A stretch of 23,860 nucleotides of DNA from Saprolegnia diclina VS20. Its lineage: Eukaryota; Oomycota; Saprolegniomycetes; Saprolegniales; Saprolegniaceae. Below are positions 9,081-18,735 of the stretch, one piece after another. The notes under the pieces are model-generated. The model had not been told where the DNA came from, did no database searches, and worked only from the letters and a program-made list of their open reading frames with translations. The DNA lies in the NCBI RefSeq assembly GCF_000281045.1, contig NW_008246115.1, forward strand, positions 76,621 through 100,480, written 5' to 3'. The number at the start of each line of letters is the position of its first letter. The stretch's first letter is position 1. Made by a program: the position numbers and the translations under genes.

Positions 9081-11330
9081 TTACGAGCCAAACGCGTCAT
9101 ACCAGTTTGCTTGCGCAGAGAACGAGTAGTGCACCGACTGCGAAAAGACGACCGATAAGCCCGAGCCAATAGAGAATGCAAGTCCGATCAGCCGCGCCAT
9201 CGAGAGCTCGACGCCCCAACTAATCCGGTCGTCGTTCTGTCCGACCTTCTCGATGAGGCGCGTCACACACGCCATCAAGCTCAGTCGATCCTTCTTGGAG
9301 CGCGTCTCCGCGTCGAGATGGAGCTTGAGCAGTACATCATGGAGCATCGCCTCGTGATTGGCTTGAATGTCGAGCGCATTGGCCAATGGCAACATAAATA
9401 CTAGTGTCGAGAGCGACCCCAGCAGCGTCAAAATCAGCAAATAGTAGCCGGGCAATGGCGCGTCACCGCTGATGCAGTAAATGACAAGACCGCCGACCGC
9501 AACCGCAAGTTGAACGAGCGCAATCGACATGAGCGCCGACACAAACTGCGTGTAGACAGCAACGACCTTGAGCACACGGCAGCGCAATTTGTACCAGACA
9601 TTCAGATTCTGGTGCAGCGTCAGATCCACATGGAGTTTCTTTTGCGACTTTGTTTTCTTGGTCGGACGAGCTGCGTTGTCGTCGTCGTCGGGTGGCCGTG
9701 TAAGCGAGTCGAACTGGAGCCAGAGCGACCAGATCTGGAGCGACGAATACCCGACAATGCCAGCCACAACGTACATCTGGACGCAATACTTGATGAGAAG
9801 ACAGAACGGCAGCCCGTTGCGTTGGGAGCCTCCGAATTGATCGCGGATCGACGGCCGCGCGTACGTCGATGTGTACAAGAGTCGCAAGCCACCGACGTCG
9901 TCGCATGTTGAGAGGTTAAAGAAGCGCGCGCGCAGCGTGAGCTTCTCAGTCATGTCGGGCGGCTGAAACGACACAGAGTTGGGGCCAAGTGTCACCACGT
10001 CCAGCGTGCCCACCGAGAGCGCTGTAAAGGTGACCTCGTCCTCAGTAAATGGATCGGCAAACCCGATCACAATGGTCGGAAGTCCGTTCATATGACTTGG
10101 CGTCGGCGCCACAGCCAAATTCCACACCGCGCGGATCGAACCGTCGTCGTTGACGTCGCAAATATCCGAGAGATTGCCGTTTACGGTGTAGTTGACGTTG
10201 GCTGGAATTTGCAGCACCGAGTCCAGTGGGATCAGGAACGACGTCGACGGGGCCACATGCGTGACCCACGAATGCAAGAGCGCGCCGTTGAAGATCACGA
10301 CGACGTTGATTGCGACCCACAGCGCAACATGCACGAGGTACACTTGGCATCGCTTGGCCACACGCGTGGCAAAGACGGTCGGGGCCGGGTCGTCTGCGAA
10401 CGGCTGGCCGTCCTTGTCGACAAAAACCAAGCTATTGACATCCCCACTGACGTTGGCGATGAGAAACGTGTTGGGTAGCGACGCGTAGAGATGCTCGGCG
10501 TACCCGACGCCACAGATGGGCACCATGGTCAGCACGATGGCCCAAAACAGCTGCTCCCACCAGCTTCGACGCATGAGCGCAAAAACAGGCGCCAGCGGTT
10601 GACGCAAGGACGAGCGTCGTCGGGCCTCAGAGAGTCGTTGGTCGGGGACCGCCATCGACTTGCGGATCGGTGACGATGCATAAATGATATTGAGCAATAG
10701 AAAGTAGACCGTGTAGACTTCCAGAAGGGCCCAAAACCACGCTTGGGCCGCGTACTTGCAGTTGAGTACGATCGCAACATACACAAACCAAATGTACACG
10801 CAGCCAAAGAAGCACTGCGGGTGCGAGACCGCCGCCATGACCCAATGCAGCCGATCGTGCCACCGCGGTGCGTACGTGGCCTCGGGCAGCGGGCGACGCT
10901 TGAGCCATCGATGGTAGTAGATCCATGGCAGCGGCCAAACCACCACGAGAACGCAGAGGTAGAAGAGGTACTCGGCCGAGTCCTTCATGATGGCTTCGTA
11001 CTTGTCGAGCTTGGCGTCGCGGTCCGAGTGCTTGAACGACTTGATCGTTGAGAAACGGCGCACAGGCGACGCCACTGGGTTGCCGTCAAGCGCCGCAAAG
11101 CAGCTTGCACAGTAGAGCTTGCCTTTGACACACATGGCACTGGTCGCGTCAAGGGCTACTTGGCGCCATTGCACGCGGCAGCTCTCACCTTGGCAGTAGA
11201 CCGTACGTGTTCCATCCGGCGCGACTGGTTCGTGCGGCGCGAGTATCCCGCGATCAATGTTGTCGGTGCGATCGATCGCGACGACGATTTGGTCGTCCTC
11301 GGCCGACGACGGTTCAACGGCGGGCTTCAT
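9081..11330 (-). CDS. M4: polytopic membrane protein, type A
   Basis: 749 codons from ATG 11330. The frame is open further upstream to 11462 but without an ATG, and the MKPAVEP start matches M3. The cysteine motif is Cys46-x4-Cys51 and Cys74-x2-Cys77. The order of membrane segments, the extramembrane domain with the conserved cysteine pair (SDICDV and STCDD) and the C-terminal segment are as in M1. Residues around the PPDDDDNAARPTKKTKSQKK loop are nearly identical to M1 at DNA level, while N-terminal and extramembrane parts are much more diverged. It is divergent from M5 and convergent with M3. No frame damage. Function unknown; the length agrees with M1 (751) and M3 (746). Confidence 0.87.
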   Translation of the reverse strand: MKPAVEPSSAEDDQIVVAIDRTDNIDRGILAPHEPVAPDGTRTVYCQGESCRVQWRQVALDATSAMCVKGKLYCASCFAALDGNPVASPVRRFSTIKSFKHSDRDAKLDKYEAIMKDSAEYLFYLCVLVVVWPLPWIYYHRWLKRRPLPEATYAPRWHDRLHWVMAAVSHPQCFFGCVYIWFVYVAIVLNCKYAAQAWFWALLEVYTVYFLLLNIIYASSPIRKSMAVPDQRLSEARRRSSLRQPLAPVFALMRRSWWEQLFWAIVLTMVPICGVGYAEHLYASLPNTFLIANVSGDVNSLVFVDKDGQPFADDPAPTVFATRVAKRCQVYLVHVALWVAINVVVIFNGALLHSWVTHVAPSTSFLIPLDSVLQIPANVNYTVNGNLSDICDVNDDGSIRAVWNLAVAPTPSHMNGLPTIVIGFADPFTEDEVTFTALSVGTLDVVTLGPNSVSFQPPDMTEKLTLRARFFNLSTCDDVGGLRLLYTSTYARPSIRDQFGGSQRNGLPFCLLIKYCVQMYVVAGIVGYSSLQIWSLWLQFDSLTRPPDDDDNAARPTKKTKSQKKLHVDLTLHQNLNVWYKLRCRVLKVVAVYTQFVSALMSIALVQLAVAVGGLVIYCISGDAPLPGYYLLILTLLGSLSTLVFMLPLANALDIQANHEAMLHDVLLKLHLDAETRSKKDRLSLMACVTRLIEKVGQNDDRISWGVELSMARLIGLAFSIGSGLSVVFSQSVHYSFSAQANWYDAFGS
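9495..9713 (-). repeat. Gene-conversion tract, M4 copy
   Basis: Reverse complement of 1669-1887 in M1, with three mismatches over 219 bases and no gap. One mismatch changes a residue (His in M1, Leu in M4); the other two are silent. Sequence on both sides is clearly more diverged. Confidence 0.85.
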
Positions 11331-11649
11331 GAAGGGAGTCTTGGGCTCCCTGCGAATTGTCGACTTGTGCAAACGACGAAAATGTACCACGGCGCCGATT
11401 GCCAAGCTTCCGGGATCGACTGGATACCAATGGGATATTCCATGTTTCGGTGGCGCGGACACGAGGTGTCGGGGGTTTCAAGTCGAAAGGTCAAATTCGA
11501 ACAAAAGTTCGTCATGCTGGCCCCACAGGCTGCCACGTGGAATAGTCGAACAACAGATGGCGACGGGTCGGACAAGCGCAAGCGAACGCTTGGCGCCTTG
11601 ACGTTTGCCGATCATTTCGATCCCATCCGACTCGACGCCGCAACCCGCG
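11331..11649. other. Divergent promoter region between M4 and M5
   Basis: This 319-base gap separates two divergent starts. The best motif is the TCATTTC initiator candidate for M5 at 11612-11618. Open frames run into the gap from both genes but contain no ATG, so they are unlikely to be coding. No other gene is seen. Confidence 0.5.
11612..11618 (+). promoter_or_regulatory. Candidate initiator (Inr) of M5
   Basis: TCATTTC matches the oomycete initiator consensus and lies 32 bases before the first in-frame ATG (11650). This supports that start. A motif match only. Confidence 0.45.
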
Positions 11650-13976
11650 ATGCCATCGTCCGACGTCGACGCCGCTGGCGACAACGAAGGCGTAGAGGCG
11701 ACATTGCCCGACACCGCCGAGGTGGCCACGGAGTCGCGTTCCCAATGCATCCATGAAGAAGGTCCGACACTGACAGAGGTGAACCATCACACCGACGCCA
11801 TCCCGCGTTTGATCGAGCCTCCAATTCACTCTGCAGAGCCGCCAATTCCGACGGCTAGGACACCACAAGATGGTACGAGCGCCGGGGTTTCGGTGTGCAG
11901 TGGCACCTGCCGATTGACGTGGGAGCCATCGAGTATTGCCGGCACCGTATACGTTCTCTCCAAGCGCGGCAAAGATGTCGCGACGCTGTGTGCCGCTTGC
12001 TATGCCTCGTCCAAGCTGACGCGCCGTGACGACATCACCGTCACGACGCGGGTGGCGGCCAGCACACACTCGTCGCTTGGCGAGTCCAGTCGCGACAAGC
12101 TCGAAGCGTACGCTGACGTTGTGCACCGGTGGACGACCGATGGCCCGTGGATCGCTGGTATCCTCGCCTTGGCACCTTTGGCCATTCTGCTACTGGTGTT
12201 GGCCGACAAGTGCCAAGTGTCGTCGTCGGCCTTGTCGTGGCCGCTGGCTCGACCTTTGAACATTTGGCGGACGCTGCGAAAATGGCCCATGTTTGTCTTT
12301 GGCCTCTACCTCGCGGGCGTCTTTGTGGCGCTGATTCTTACGAGTCCGTTTGTTGCGCAAGTTTGGTTTTGGGGCATCACTGAGTTTTACTCGGTGGTGT
12401 TTTTTGTCGTGTACCTCGTGGACCCGCCGACAAAACATATGGCGCGCTGGCGCGCCTTTCTCAAGCCGCTGAGTGCCATCTTTGACGTGCAAAGTCGATT
12501 GAACGATGTCGATTCGGATGCGCTCCTCGTGCAGTTTGCGGCCGCCAAAGATGAGATTGACGTGACGAGCTTGCAGTTTGTGGCGATCGACGGCACGCCG
12601 ATCCCGTCGTCGCACGTGGCCGCGGCCTTTGTCGCCCCCTCGATCAAGCGCCATGTCGCGAGCGGCCTCGCCATTCCGCGGTACTGCATTCTGCTTGCTA
12701 TCGTCGCCACACTGAGTTACAACGCGCCGTTCTTGCTCGCGTGGCCATCGGGCGCGACACTGGTGCCATCGATGGTGCCCGGTGTCGACGGTCTCGTCAT
12801 CTCACCGGCGGACACAATATACCGCGTCTCGTGGTCCATGGGGTATTGCCAGAATGTCTCGGAGACGGCGGTTGACGCCGACATCAACTTTTTCATTTCG
12901 CCGCTGCCCGACATGGGCCGCCCCGAGCTTTCCTTTGGCTTTACATTAGAGAGAGAAATGGACGTTGAGTTTGAGATCATCTCGGCGTGGAACCTGCAGC
13001 TCCAACGCGAGCATAGGCGCAATGCAACACTCGTTCTTGCCAAGGACCAAGGCACACTCAGCTTTCTCGCGCGACTCGCAACCAGTTGCAGCCAGTTGAC
13101 CAACGCGGGTTTGAGTTGGAACATTCAGTACGACCATGTTTCGCTCAAGGGATTTCTTGGGTACGTCCTCAAGTACTTGGTCGTACCAGGCGTCGTGCAG
13201 TCGCTCCTCGCGGCCAAGTACGTATTCCAAATTCTATACATGACGCTGCTCCTCATTCGAAGTTCGCTCAAGATTTGGTCGCTCTGGCTGCACTTTGACT
13301 CGATCACAACCATTGGCTTTGACTGATGGAATATGGCCGCGCGGCCATTGCCCTCATCGACGGCGGCAACCTCGAAGCGTGGTTCACGCTGCGCAACGGC
13401 GTGCGGGCCGCCACTGCATTTACCGTCGAGTTCTCGACTGTCTTTATCCAATGTGCGATGCTCCAATTTGCGTGGACGTCGACGGGTGTCCTTATCTACT
13501 GCGTCACGGGCAGCGCGCCGCTGCCAACGTACTTTTTGCTCTTGATGGGTCTTGTCGGGTCGCTCTCGACCTTGGCCATGCTTGTGCCGTTGGCGGCCGC
13601 CCTCGACATTCAGCGCAAGCACGGCACCATGCTGCGAACGCACCTGCTCGAGCTCGAATTTGCCCGCCGCGACGCTGTCTTGAGCGGGACGGACGCCGGG
13701 TTTGACGATCGCATTGCGCGGTTTGAAACCATCATTGATGCGGTCGACAACCACGACGCGCGCATGACGTTTCTTTGGATGGAAATTTCGCTAGCACGCC
13801 TCGCAACCGTCGGTGCGACCTTGGCGTCGCTCGTGTCGTACATTGCTTTTCACGCTGTCCCGTTTACGTGGGCAGGCCTCAACGGCTACAACGTGGTGCA
13901 GAATCAAATGTGGGCAAGTTCGCTCGACCCGAGGAGCAACACACCCGAGGCCGTGCACGGAGTGATTTTCAACTAG
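11650..13976 (+). CDS. M5: polytopic membrane protein, type B, with one frameshift
   Basis: The first segment runs from ATG 11650 to TGA 13324-13326 (558 codons). The rest continues in another frame from about 13326 to the stop at 13974-13976 (216 codons). Compared with M2, the two parts align end to end: M5 has FDSITTIGF where M2 has FDGILAHGL, then GRAAIALID where M2 has RKTAALID. One missing base near 13318-13328 is the simplest explanation. No short intron with usable GT-AG sites fits. The N-terminus has a variant cysteine motif, Cys83-x3-Cys87 and Cys114-x2-Cys117, with a Trp after Cys87. The extramembrane cysteine pair is kept (MGYCQN and ATSCSQ). The sequence after the shift is otherwise intact, so the lesion is either very recent or a sequencing error. 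Without it the protein would be about 775 residues. Function unknown. Confidence 0.75.
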
Positions 13977-14050
13977 TCGGAGCAGCTACGTATGCGACGT
14001 CTTTCTTTGTGCAATAACGAAGATAACGTGGAACACGTTCATATGTCTAT
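13974..14050 (+). repeat. Dispersed ~60-bp repeat, copy at M5 3' flank
   Basis: Starts at the M5 stop codon: CTACGTATGCGACGTCTTTC, then GTGCAATAACGAAGATAACG, then AACACGTTCATATG and an AT run. It matches the M2 3' flank block for block, so the 3' UTRs of the two type B genes are homologous. Confidence 0.75.
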
Positions 14051-14518
14051 ATATATATTGATGTAGCATAGGTGACAACACTGCGTTGTGCTGGCAGGAC
14101 GCAACTATAGTGCGATTTCTTGTCCTTCAGATCGGCAAGTTGTTTATGATAGTTACTGCGCTCCATCGTCTTACTCGTGTGTACTGCCATGTATGCGTAG
14201 TATACCTCATTGAGCTCGACCGGGAGCGCGTGGATACGACATATACTCTCGACCGATACTCGTTGACAAGTGCTACCGGTACCTAGGACACGAGCGCCGC
14301 TGGAAGAAATTGCCACAGGTTGAGTATCCTCGAGCTCAAACGAATATTTTCTCTTTTCGCACTCGACAACCGACTGACAATATTGTCATTCGCAACGATC
14401 ACTATATATTTTTCTATAGTGATCGTTGCGAATGACAATTTTGTTCCCACGACTCAACCAAGATTTCAGCTATAGTGCATTGACTGTCGTCGTTGTTGGT
14501 TTATGGTTCCATTGCAAG
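13977..14518. other. Intergenic region between convergent M5 and LRR-A
   Basis: No supported gene. It holds the repeat copy just after M5, an AT dinucleotide run near 14047-14060, and a perfect 25-bp hairpin at 14382-14439. Shorter inverted segments, GGTTGAGT near 14318 and ACTCAACC near 14452, flank the hairpin. Confidence 0.6.
14382..14439. repeat. Perfect 25-bp inverted repeat with 8-base loop
   Basis: The left arm is 14382-14406 and the right arm is 14415-14439, exact reverse complements separated by 8 bases (TATTTTTC). The left end also belongs to a 14-base palindrome, TGACAATATTGTCA (14375-14388). It sits between the 3' ends of M5 and LRR-A. It could be a small foldback element, a source of small RNA, or a structure acting at the 3' ends. 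It shows no U-tract typical of bacterial terminators, and the genome is eukaryotic. Confidence 0.9.
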
Positions 14519-15031
14519 TTACTGTGACGCGGCGCGCGGCGACTCGAAGATGCCGGGCGACGACTGCACAAGCTGGTGCCGCTCGACGAGGTCTTCGATG
14601 GACGAAGGTAGCTCGTTCAGGTCCAACTTGAGAGTGACGTTCTGGCACGCGCCGAGCGTTCTCAGAAGAAGCGCCACGGACGCCGTCGTGAGGCAGTTGT
14701 TGTGCAATTGGAGCGTCAGCAAGAGAGTGTTGCGGCCCGAAGCGAGGGCAGCGGCAAGCACAAAAATGACCGCGTCCGTTAACTCGGTATTTTCAAGCAC
14801 GAGCTCCTCGAGACCACGCGCCATCCACGCAGGAAGCTCCTTTGCCAGCTTCACGAATCCAGCTGCCCCGAGCCGGACAGTACCAAAGCCGACGGTTGTC
14901 AAGCAGCGCGAGGTCGAGAGCCACTGGATCAACTTGGCCCCGTCACGAGGCCTATCAAACGTAGCGTTGTGGACGATCACCGAGGACAACTGCCGCCAGA
15001 CACCGGTTGCTGTGAGTGGGGAAACGTGCAT
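14519..15031 (-). pseudogene. LRR-A, C-terminal part beyond the premature stop
   Basis: 170 codons in the same frame as the upstream 335-codon segment, from which only one TAA (15032-15034) separates it. It aligns without gaps with the C-terminal third of LRR-D: LIQWLSTSRCL against LIQWLSTSQRL, LPAWMARGLEELVLENTELTD against the matching LRR-D segment, and the final LLLRTLGACQNVTLKL. These are RNI-type leucine-rich repeats. An ATG follows the stop immediately, but independent expression is unlikely because it would start mid-solenoid. Confidence 0.7.
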
Positions 15032-16039
15032 TTAGTTGAGGAACAGACTCTTAAGGGACGAGTACGCTGCCAGATCGTTGAGAATCGCCGTGTCAGGCAC
15101 CTCTTGATCTTCATCGCCTTCGTTCCACTGGAAGTTCCGGTCCACAGAGACCGTGTGCACCCGTGTTGGAACTAGTTTTCGGAGCAAACCAAGCGCCACG
15201 TCACTTCGGAGACGCGGGACGCGCACCATGAGTACCGTGATGTGGTGCAAGCTCTTTGGCGATGCCGCCAAGGCTTCCTGGACGTCGAGTACGTCTTTGA
15301 GGTCTAAGGCCGACAACGTCGAGCTCGATTCAATCGCGCTGGCGAGCGCCGTCGGGTCGCGGACGCTGTCGCACGAAAGCGAGAAGCACGAGGCGTTCGG
15401 TCCTTGCAGCCACGCGACGATGGCAGTGGTGTCGACCATACGACAGCGCCCAGCGTCCACCGTGAGTATATCCAAGTGCTTGGTCGACAGAGCAGACAAG
15501 CACACAGCAATGTCTTCCGGCGTCGTCTGTGAGCTCTCGATTGCCACGTCTTCCACATTGACGCAGCGCCCAAGGATATCGGGGATCGCGTCATGACCAA
15601 GCAGATTGCCTGGAATTGTCAGTTCGATGACATTGTCGCCCCACACGTGCGAAAAGGCGGTGTGGTTCCCCGGGACAGACAGGTCCACGGCCAGCGACAC
15701 GCGCATCGTCGGTGGCAGCGTGGCACCCAGCCACGCAAGCGCACGAAAGCCAGCGTCCACTGTGAGACTGACAAATGCTGGCAGCGCATCGATGGCGAGG
15801 CGAGCATACTCGAAGGGCACGTCGACGACACGCACGGTTGGCCAGTGCTTGGCGAGGTCGACGACGGCGCCGAGGTCACGAAGGGCCACAAGCTCGGGTG
15901 GCAGCGTTGACGGTGGGAGCGCTGCAAGGTACGCGGTCACGTCAGCTCCATTGTCTACCATACGAAGGATGGTATGGAGCACGACGCATGGCAGGCTCAC
16001 CGAGCTTGTTGTCGTGGGCAGGCAGATGCGCTTCGCCAT
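15032..16039 (-). CDS. LRR-A: RNI-type leucine-rich-repeat protein, truncated by in-frame TAA
   Basis: 335 codons from ATG 16039 (MAKRICLP). The N-terminal ~55 residues contain SLPCVVLHTILRMVDNG and LPPELVALRDL, an F-box-like helical segment found in all five copies. It is followed by irregular leucine-rich repeats of the ribonuclease-inhibitor type, such as CVNVEDVAIE, HLDILTVDAG and LSALDLKDV. Such proteins usually act as substrate adaptors of ubiquitin ligases or as binding scaffolds; that role is inferred. The stop TAA lies where LRR-D has Lys, and the frame goes on for 170 more codons. The full-length ancestor would be about 506 residues. It is divergent from the ankyrin-kinase gene, with 182 bases between the starts. 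A shortened product could still be made. Confidence 0.7.
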   Translation of the reverse strand: MAKRICLPTTTSSVSLPCVVLHTILRMVDNGADVTAYLAALPPSTLPPELVALRDLGAVVDLAKHWPTVRVVDVPFEYARLAIDALPAFVSLTVDAGFRALAWLGATLPPTMRVSLAVDLSVPGNHTAFSHVWGDNVIELTIPGNLLGHDAIPDILGRCVNVEDVAIESSQTTPEDIAVCLSALSTKHLDILTVDAGRCRMVDTTAIVAWLQGPNASCFSLSCDSVRDPTALASAIESSSTLSALDLKDVLDVQEALAASPKSLHHITVLMVRVPRLRSDVALGLLRKLVPTRVHTVSVDRNFQWNEGDEDQEVPDTAILNDLAAYSSLKSLFLN

Positions 16040-16221
16040 CCTCGGACTGCGAGCAAATGTGGTCAGTTCTTAGATGTTCCCGCCTTTCAAAATGTATTTT
16101 TAGCCCGATATGATGGCGTCCGATTGGTTCACCTCGTCGTATCCGGCGAGGTGGCATGTATCCGGATTGTCAAAGAATTGGGTTGTCCGAGCCCACAAGG
16201 ACGCGTACAAGCAGCTGCAGC

Positions 16222-18608
16222 ATGGCGTTCCTCGCCGACCTCAAGCGCAGCAATGGCAAGGCCAACCCGTTGCTCAGCGGCGGCGTGGGCATGGGCAACC
16301 CGAGCCGCACGGTGGACTCGCTCAAACTCGCGGAGCGGTGGGAGGAGCGCCGCCGCCTCGGCCTCCCAAGGGAGCCCGCCACGTCGGCGATCGAGATCTT
16401 GCTCGAGCTCGAGGCCAAGCAGGAAGAGGATGAGCGCCTCCGCGGCCATGTCATGGACGACGACGACGCGCCGCCAATACCCGACCCACGCAAAGCGGCG
16501 TCACGCAACGATTCTGTGCAGCAGATGCGAAGATCCTCCGAGGTACTAGTAGGCAAGAAGAGTCTGCCGCCGGCCAAGAACCCGACGCTTGAAGAGATGA
16601 TGAAGTGTCGGCAAGCTACAGCCGGCAGCAGCGCGCCGCCCCGCAACGCAACGCTCGAGAAGATGATGATGACGCGCAATGCGTCCAAAGGCGGTGACGC
16701 GTCCAAGAAGCTGACGCTGAAGGATGCAATGCGGGAAGCGATGACGATGAAGCGGGCCCCACGGACTGTTGGGGCGCCATCTCCGATCGTTGAAGAAGCG
16801 CCGACATCGCGCAACGCCATGCTAGAAGCCATGATGAAGAAGCGAGCTGCAACGGTCAACGAGCCACCGGCACCTACACCGCCCGCACCCACGCCGCCGT
16901 CGTCTGGTGGGAGCATGAACACTATGCTCGAGGAAATGATGAAGATGCGGGCACCACCGGTGGCGCCAGCTTCGGGAGGCGATGGCAAGACCGCCGTGTT
17001 TGCAGACGCTGCAGCGCTGCCCCTTGGCGTCGGTGCAGATACGTCGGTATGACTAAAACGGCATGTCGTTGGCTCTGTCTGAAGCCGTATACACTGTAGG
17101 ATGGGCCCTCGGTGCTGCACAATGCTGCGACCCTCCCCGACTGCGACGACTTGACCTTGCCGCAAGCCATTTTGAGAGCACCGGGCTTCGACATCAACCA
17201 AATCGATTCCGTAACGCTGCGTCGTCCACGCAAAAGGCTATACATATTGCTATGTGCTAGGAGGGCTACACGGCTCTTGGGCGAGCGGTGAAAGATGGTC
17301 ACGATGCGCTTGTCGACCGTCTTCTCGATGCTGGCGCCGATGTTTCGATCCAACTGCCGGTACTTCATCCGCATGGCACTACGTATATTTATGCTATTTG
17401 CAATGACAGAACAAACAAACCGTCTTGGCTACCGCGGTCAAGTACGGGCATCGCAACATTGCGCAAGCTCTGTACGAACGCGTGTACCCAGGCCCTGCAC
17501 AGGTACTCGTAGCTCTGGATCCCTTGCGCTCACAAGCTTTTTTGTGAATGCACCATGTAGGCATCTCCCAGCGAATTTCAGCTGGGCGGGCTCGTCGCTC
17601 GGCAAGACAATGGCGTCAGCGTCTACAAGGCTATATACAAAGGCACGGCCGTCGTGCTCAAAGGTCCTCGTAACCCAAACCCCCGTCTCGCGACAGCGAT
17701 GCGCCACGAAATCGACGAAATGCAAACGTACTTTGATCATCCACTCGGATTTTCTTGATACATTGATATTTTCCATATGTAGGTGCACATCGCCGTACGT
17801 TCTGCCGCTGCTTGCGGTCCTCGACAATGGTTCCCGCGACCCACTGTTTACGTCGGACGACGGCACGGCGTTGTTGTTCAGTCCAATTTTGGTCATGGAC
17901 TTTATGGACGGTGGCGACCTCTTGGATGCACTCCAGATGACTCGTCCCGGCGACAACATCCCGCTTGGCGTCTCGACCATCGATGCTCCTTCCCACGTCT
18001 CGGCCATCGATGTTGCTCTCGTGCTCGCCTACGCGCTGGCGGATTTGCACGGCCTCGGCAAGATGCATCGGGACATCAAGAGCCTCAACATCTTTTTATC
18101 GTCGACGCACTACATTCGCCTCGCTGACCTCGGGTCGGCGAAGACGTTGGGCGCCGGCTTGATGACGTCCAACACAGGCAGCCACTTGTGGATGGCACCC
18201 GAGGTCGTGCGCATCGGCCTTGGCGGCAACGGACCTGGGTACGGTCCACCCGCGGACATTTACTCGTTTGGCGTCGTCCTTGCCGAGCTCGACACGCGCG
18301 AGGCGCCATACGCCGACGTCAGCGAGCAACGACTCATTCCGGAACGAGTGCGCACTGGCAGTCTTCGGCCGAAATTCAGCGCCACGTGCGCGCCGTGGCT
18401 CAAGGCGCTTGCCAATGAGTGCTTAGAGCAGGACCCAACCGAGCGCCCGACAGCCGAAGATGTAATCGCAACACTCCTCGCCCACCGCCACGAGGGTGCG
18501 AGTGTGCAGCCGTCCACGCAGCGTGCGACGACTGAGGAAGCGGACGGGACCAAGGTATCGTCCACGTACGACGGTACCTCAAGGACAGGTTGTCATGCTC
18601 GAGCGTAG
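16222..18608 (+). CDS. Ankyrin-repeat protein kinase with N-terminal LEExMKxR repeats (6 exons)
   Basis: Proposed exons are 16222-17046, 17100-17210, 17261-17359, 17410-17502, 17561-17727 and 17783-18608, giving 706 residues. All introns are GT-AG and 50-58 bases long. An in-frame ATG at 16156 would add 22 residues. Residues 1-275 are low-complexity, with five copies of a motif like TLEEMMKCR (near 120, 142, 164, 198 and 233). Ankyrin repeats cover about 276-376, including EGYTALGRAVKDGHDALVDR. The kinase domain (about 380-685) has the VVLK lysine (410), Glu426, HRDIKSLNIF with Asp529 and Asn534, DLG in place of DFG (Asp547), and MAPE (570-572). All catalytic residues are present, so a Ser/Thr kinase of tyrosine-kinase-like (TKL) type is likely. 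Oomycetes have many ankyrin-TKL kinases; the N-terminal repeat region is unfamiliar. The reading frame joins perfectly across every splice, so the gene looks functional. The substrate is unknown. Confidence 0.85.
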
Positions 18609-18689
18609 GCTGCGTAGCGCATTCGGCACAGCGCGACGACAAGCAGCCACGGCCTGGCGAGCGAGTGAAGAAGAAGGAGATTGCTCGTC

Positions 18690-18735
18690 TCTACGATTGC
18701 GAAGTCGCGGAACAACGAAAATAACGCGGACATTG
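18690..18735 (+). repeat. Dispersed repeat, copy next to LRR-B
   Basis: Contains CTCGTCTCTACGATTGCGAA, then CAACGAAAATAACGCGG. It resembles the copies after M2 and M5 and at 22950. The preceding ~45 bases (GGCGAGCGAGTGAAGAAGAA and surroundings) also match 22918-22948, so the longer unit is shared with the copy beside LRR-E. It lies between the kinase stop and the broken 3' end of LRR-B. Confidence 0.65.

Noticed and set aside
11331-11462. 44-codon N-terminal extension of M4
   Set aside because: It contains no ATG, and the MKP start at 11330 matches M3.
13270-13380. An intron to explain the M5 frame change
   Set aside because: No GT-AG pair removes the stop without deleting residues conserved in M2 and M3.
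14382-14439. Rho-independent terminator
   Set aside because: The host is eukaryotic and the stem lacks a following U-tract.
15000-15060. A 56-base intron (GTACTC donor, branch-like CTAAAT, CACAG acceptor) that would remove the LRR-A stop
   Set aside because: The signals look good, but splicing would shift the frame, and the unspliced sequence aligns gap-free to LRR-D. A 39-base in-frame alternative has a poor donor.
16170-17201. Minus-strand 343-codon frame antisense to the kinase exon 1
   Set aside because: Ser/Ile-rich shadow of the repetitive coding strand. The plus strand splices cleanly into ankyrin and kinase exons.
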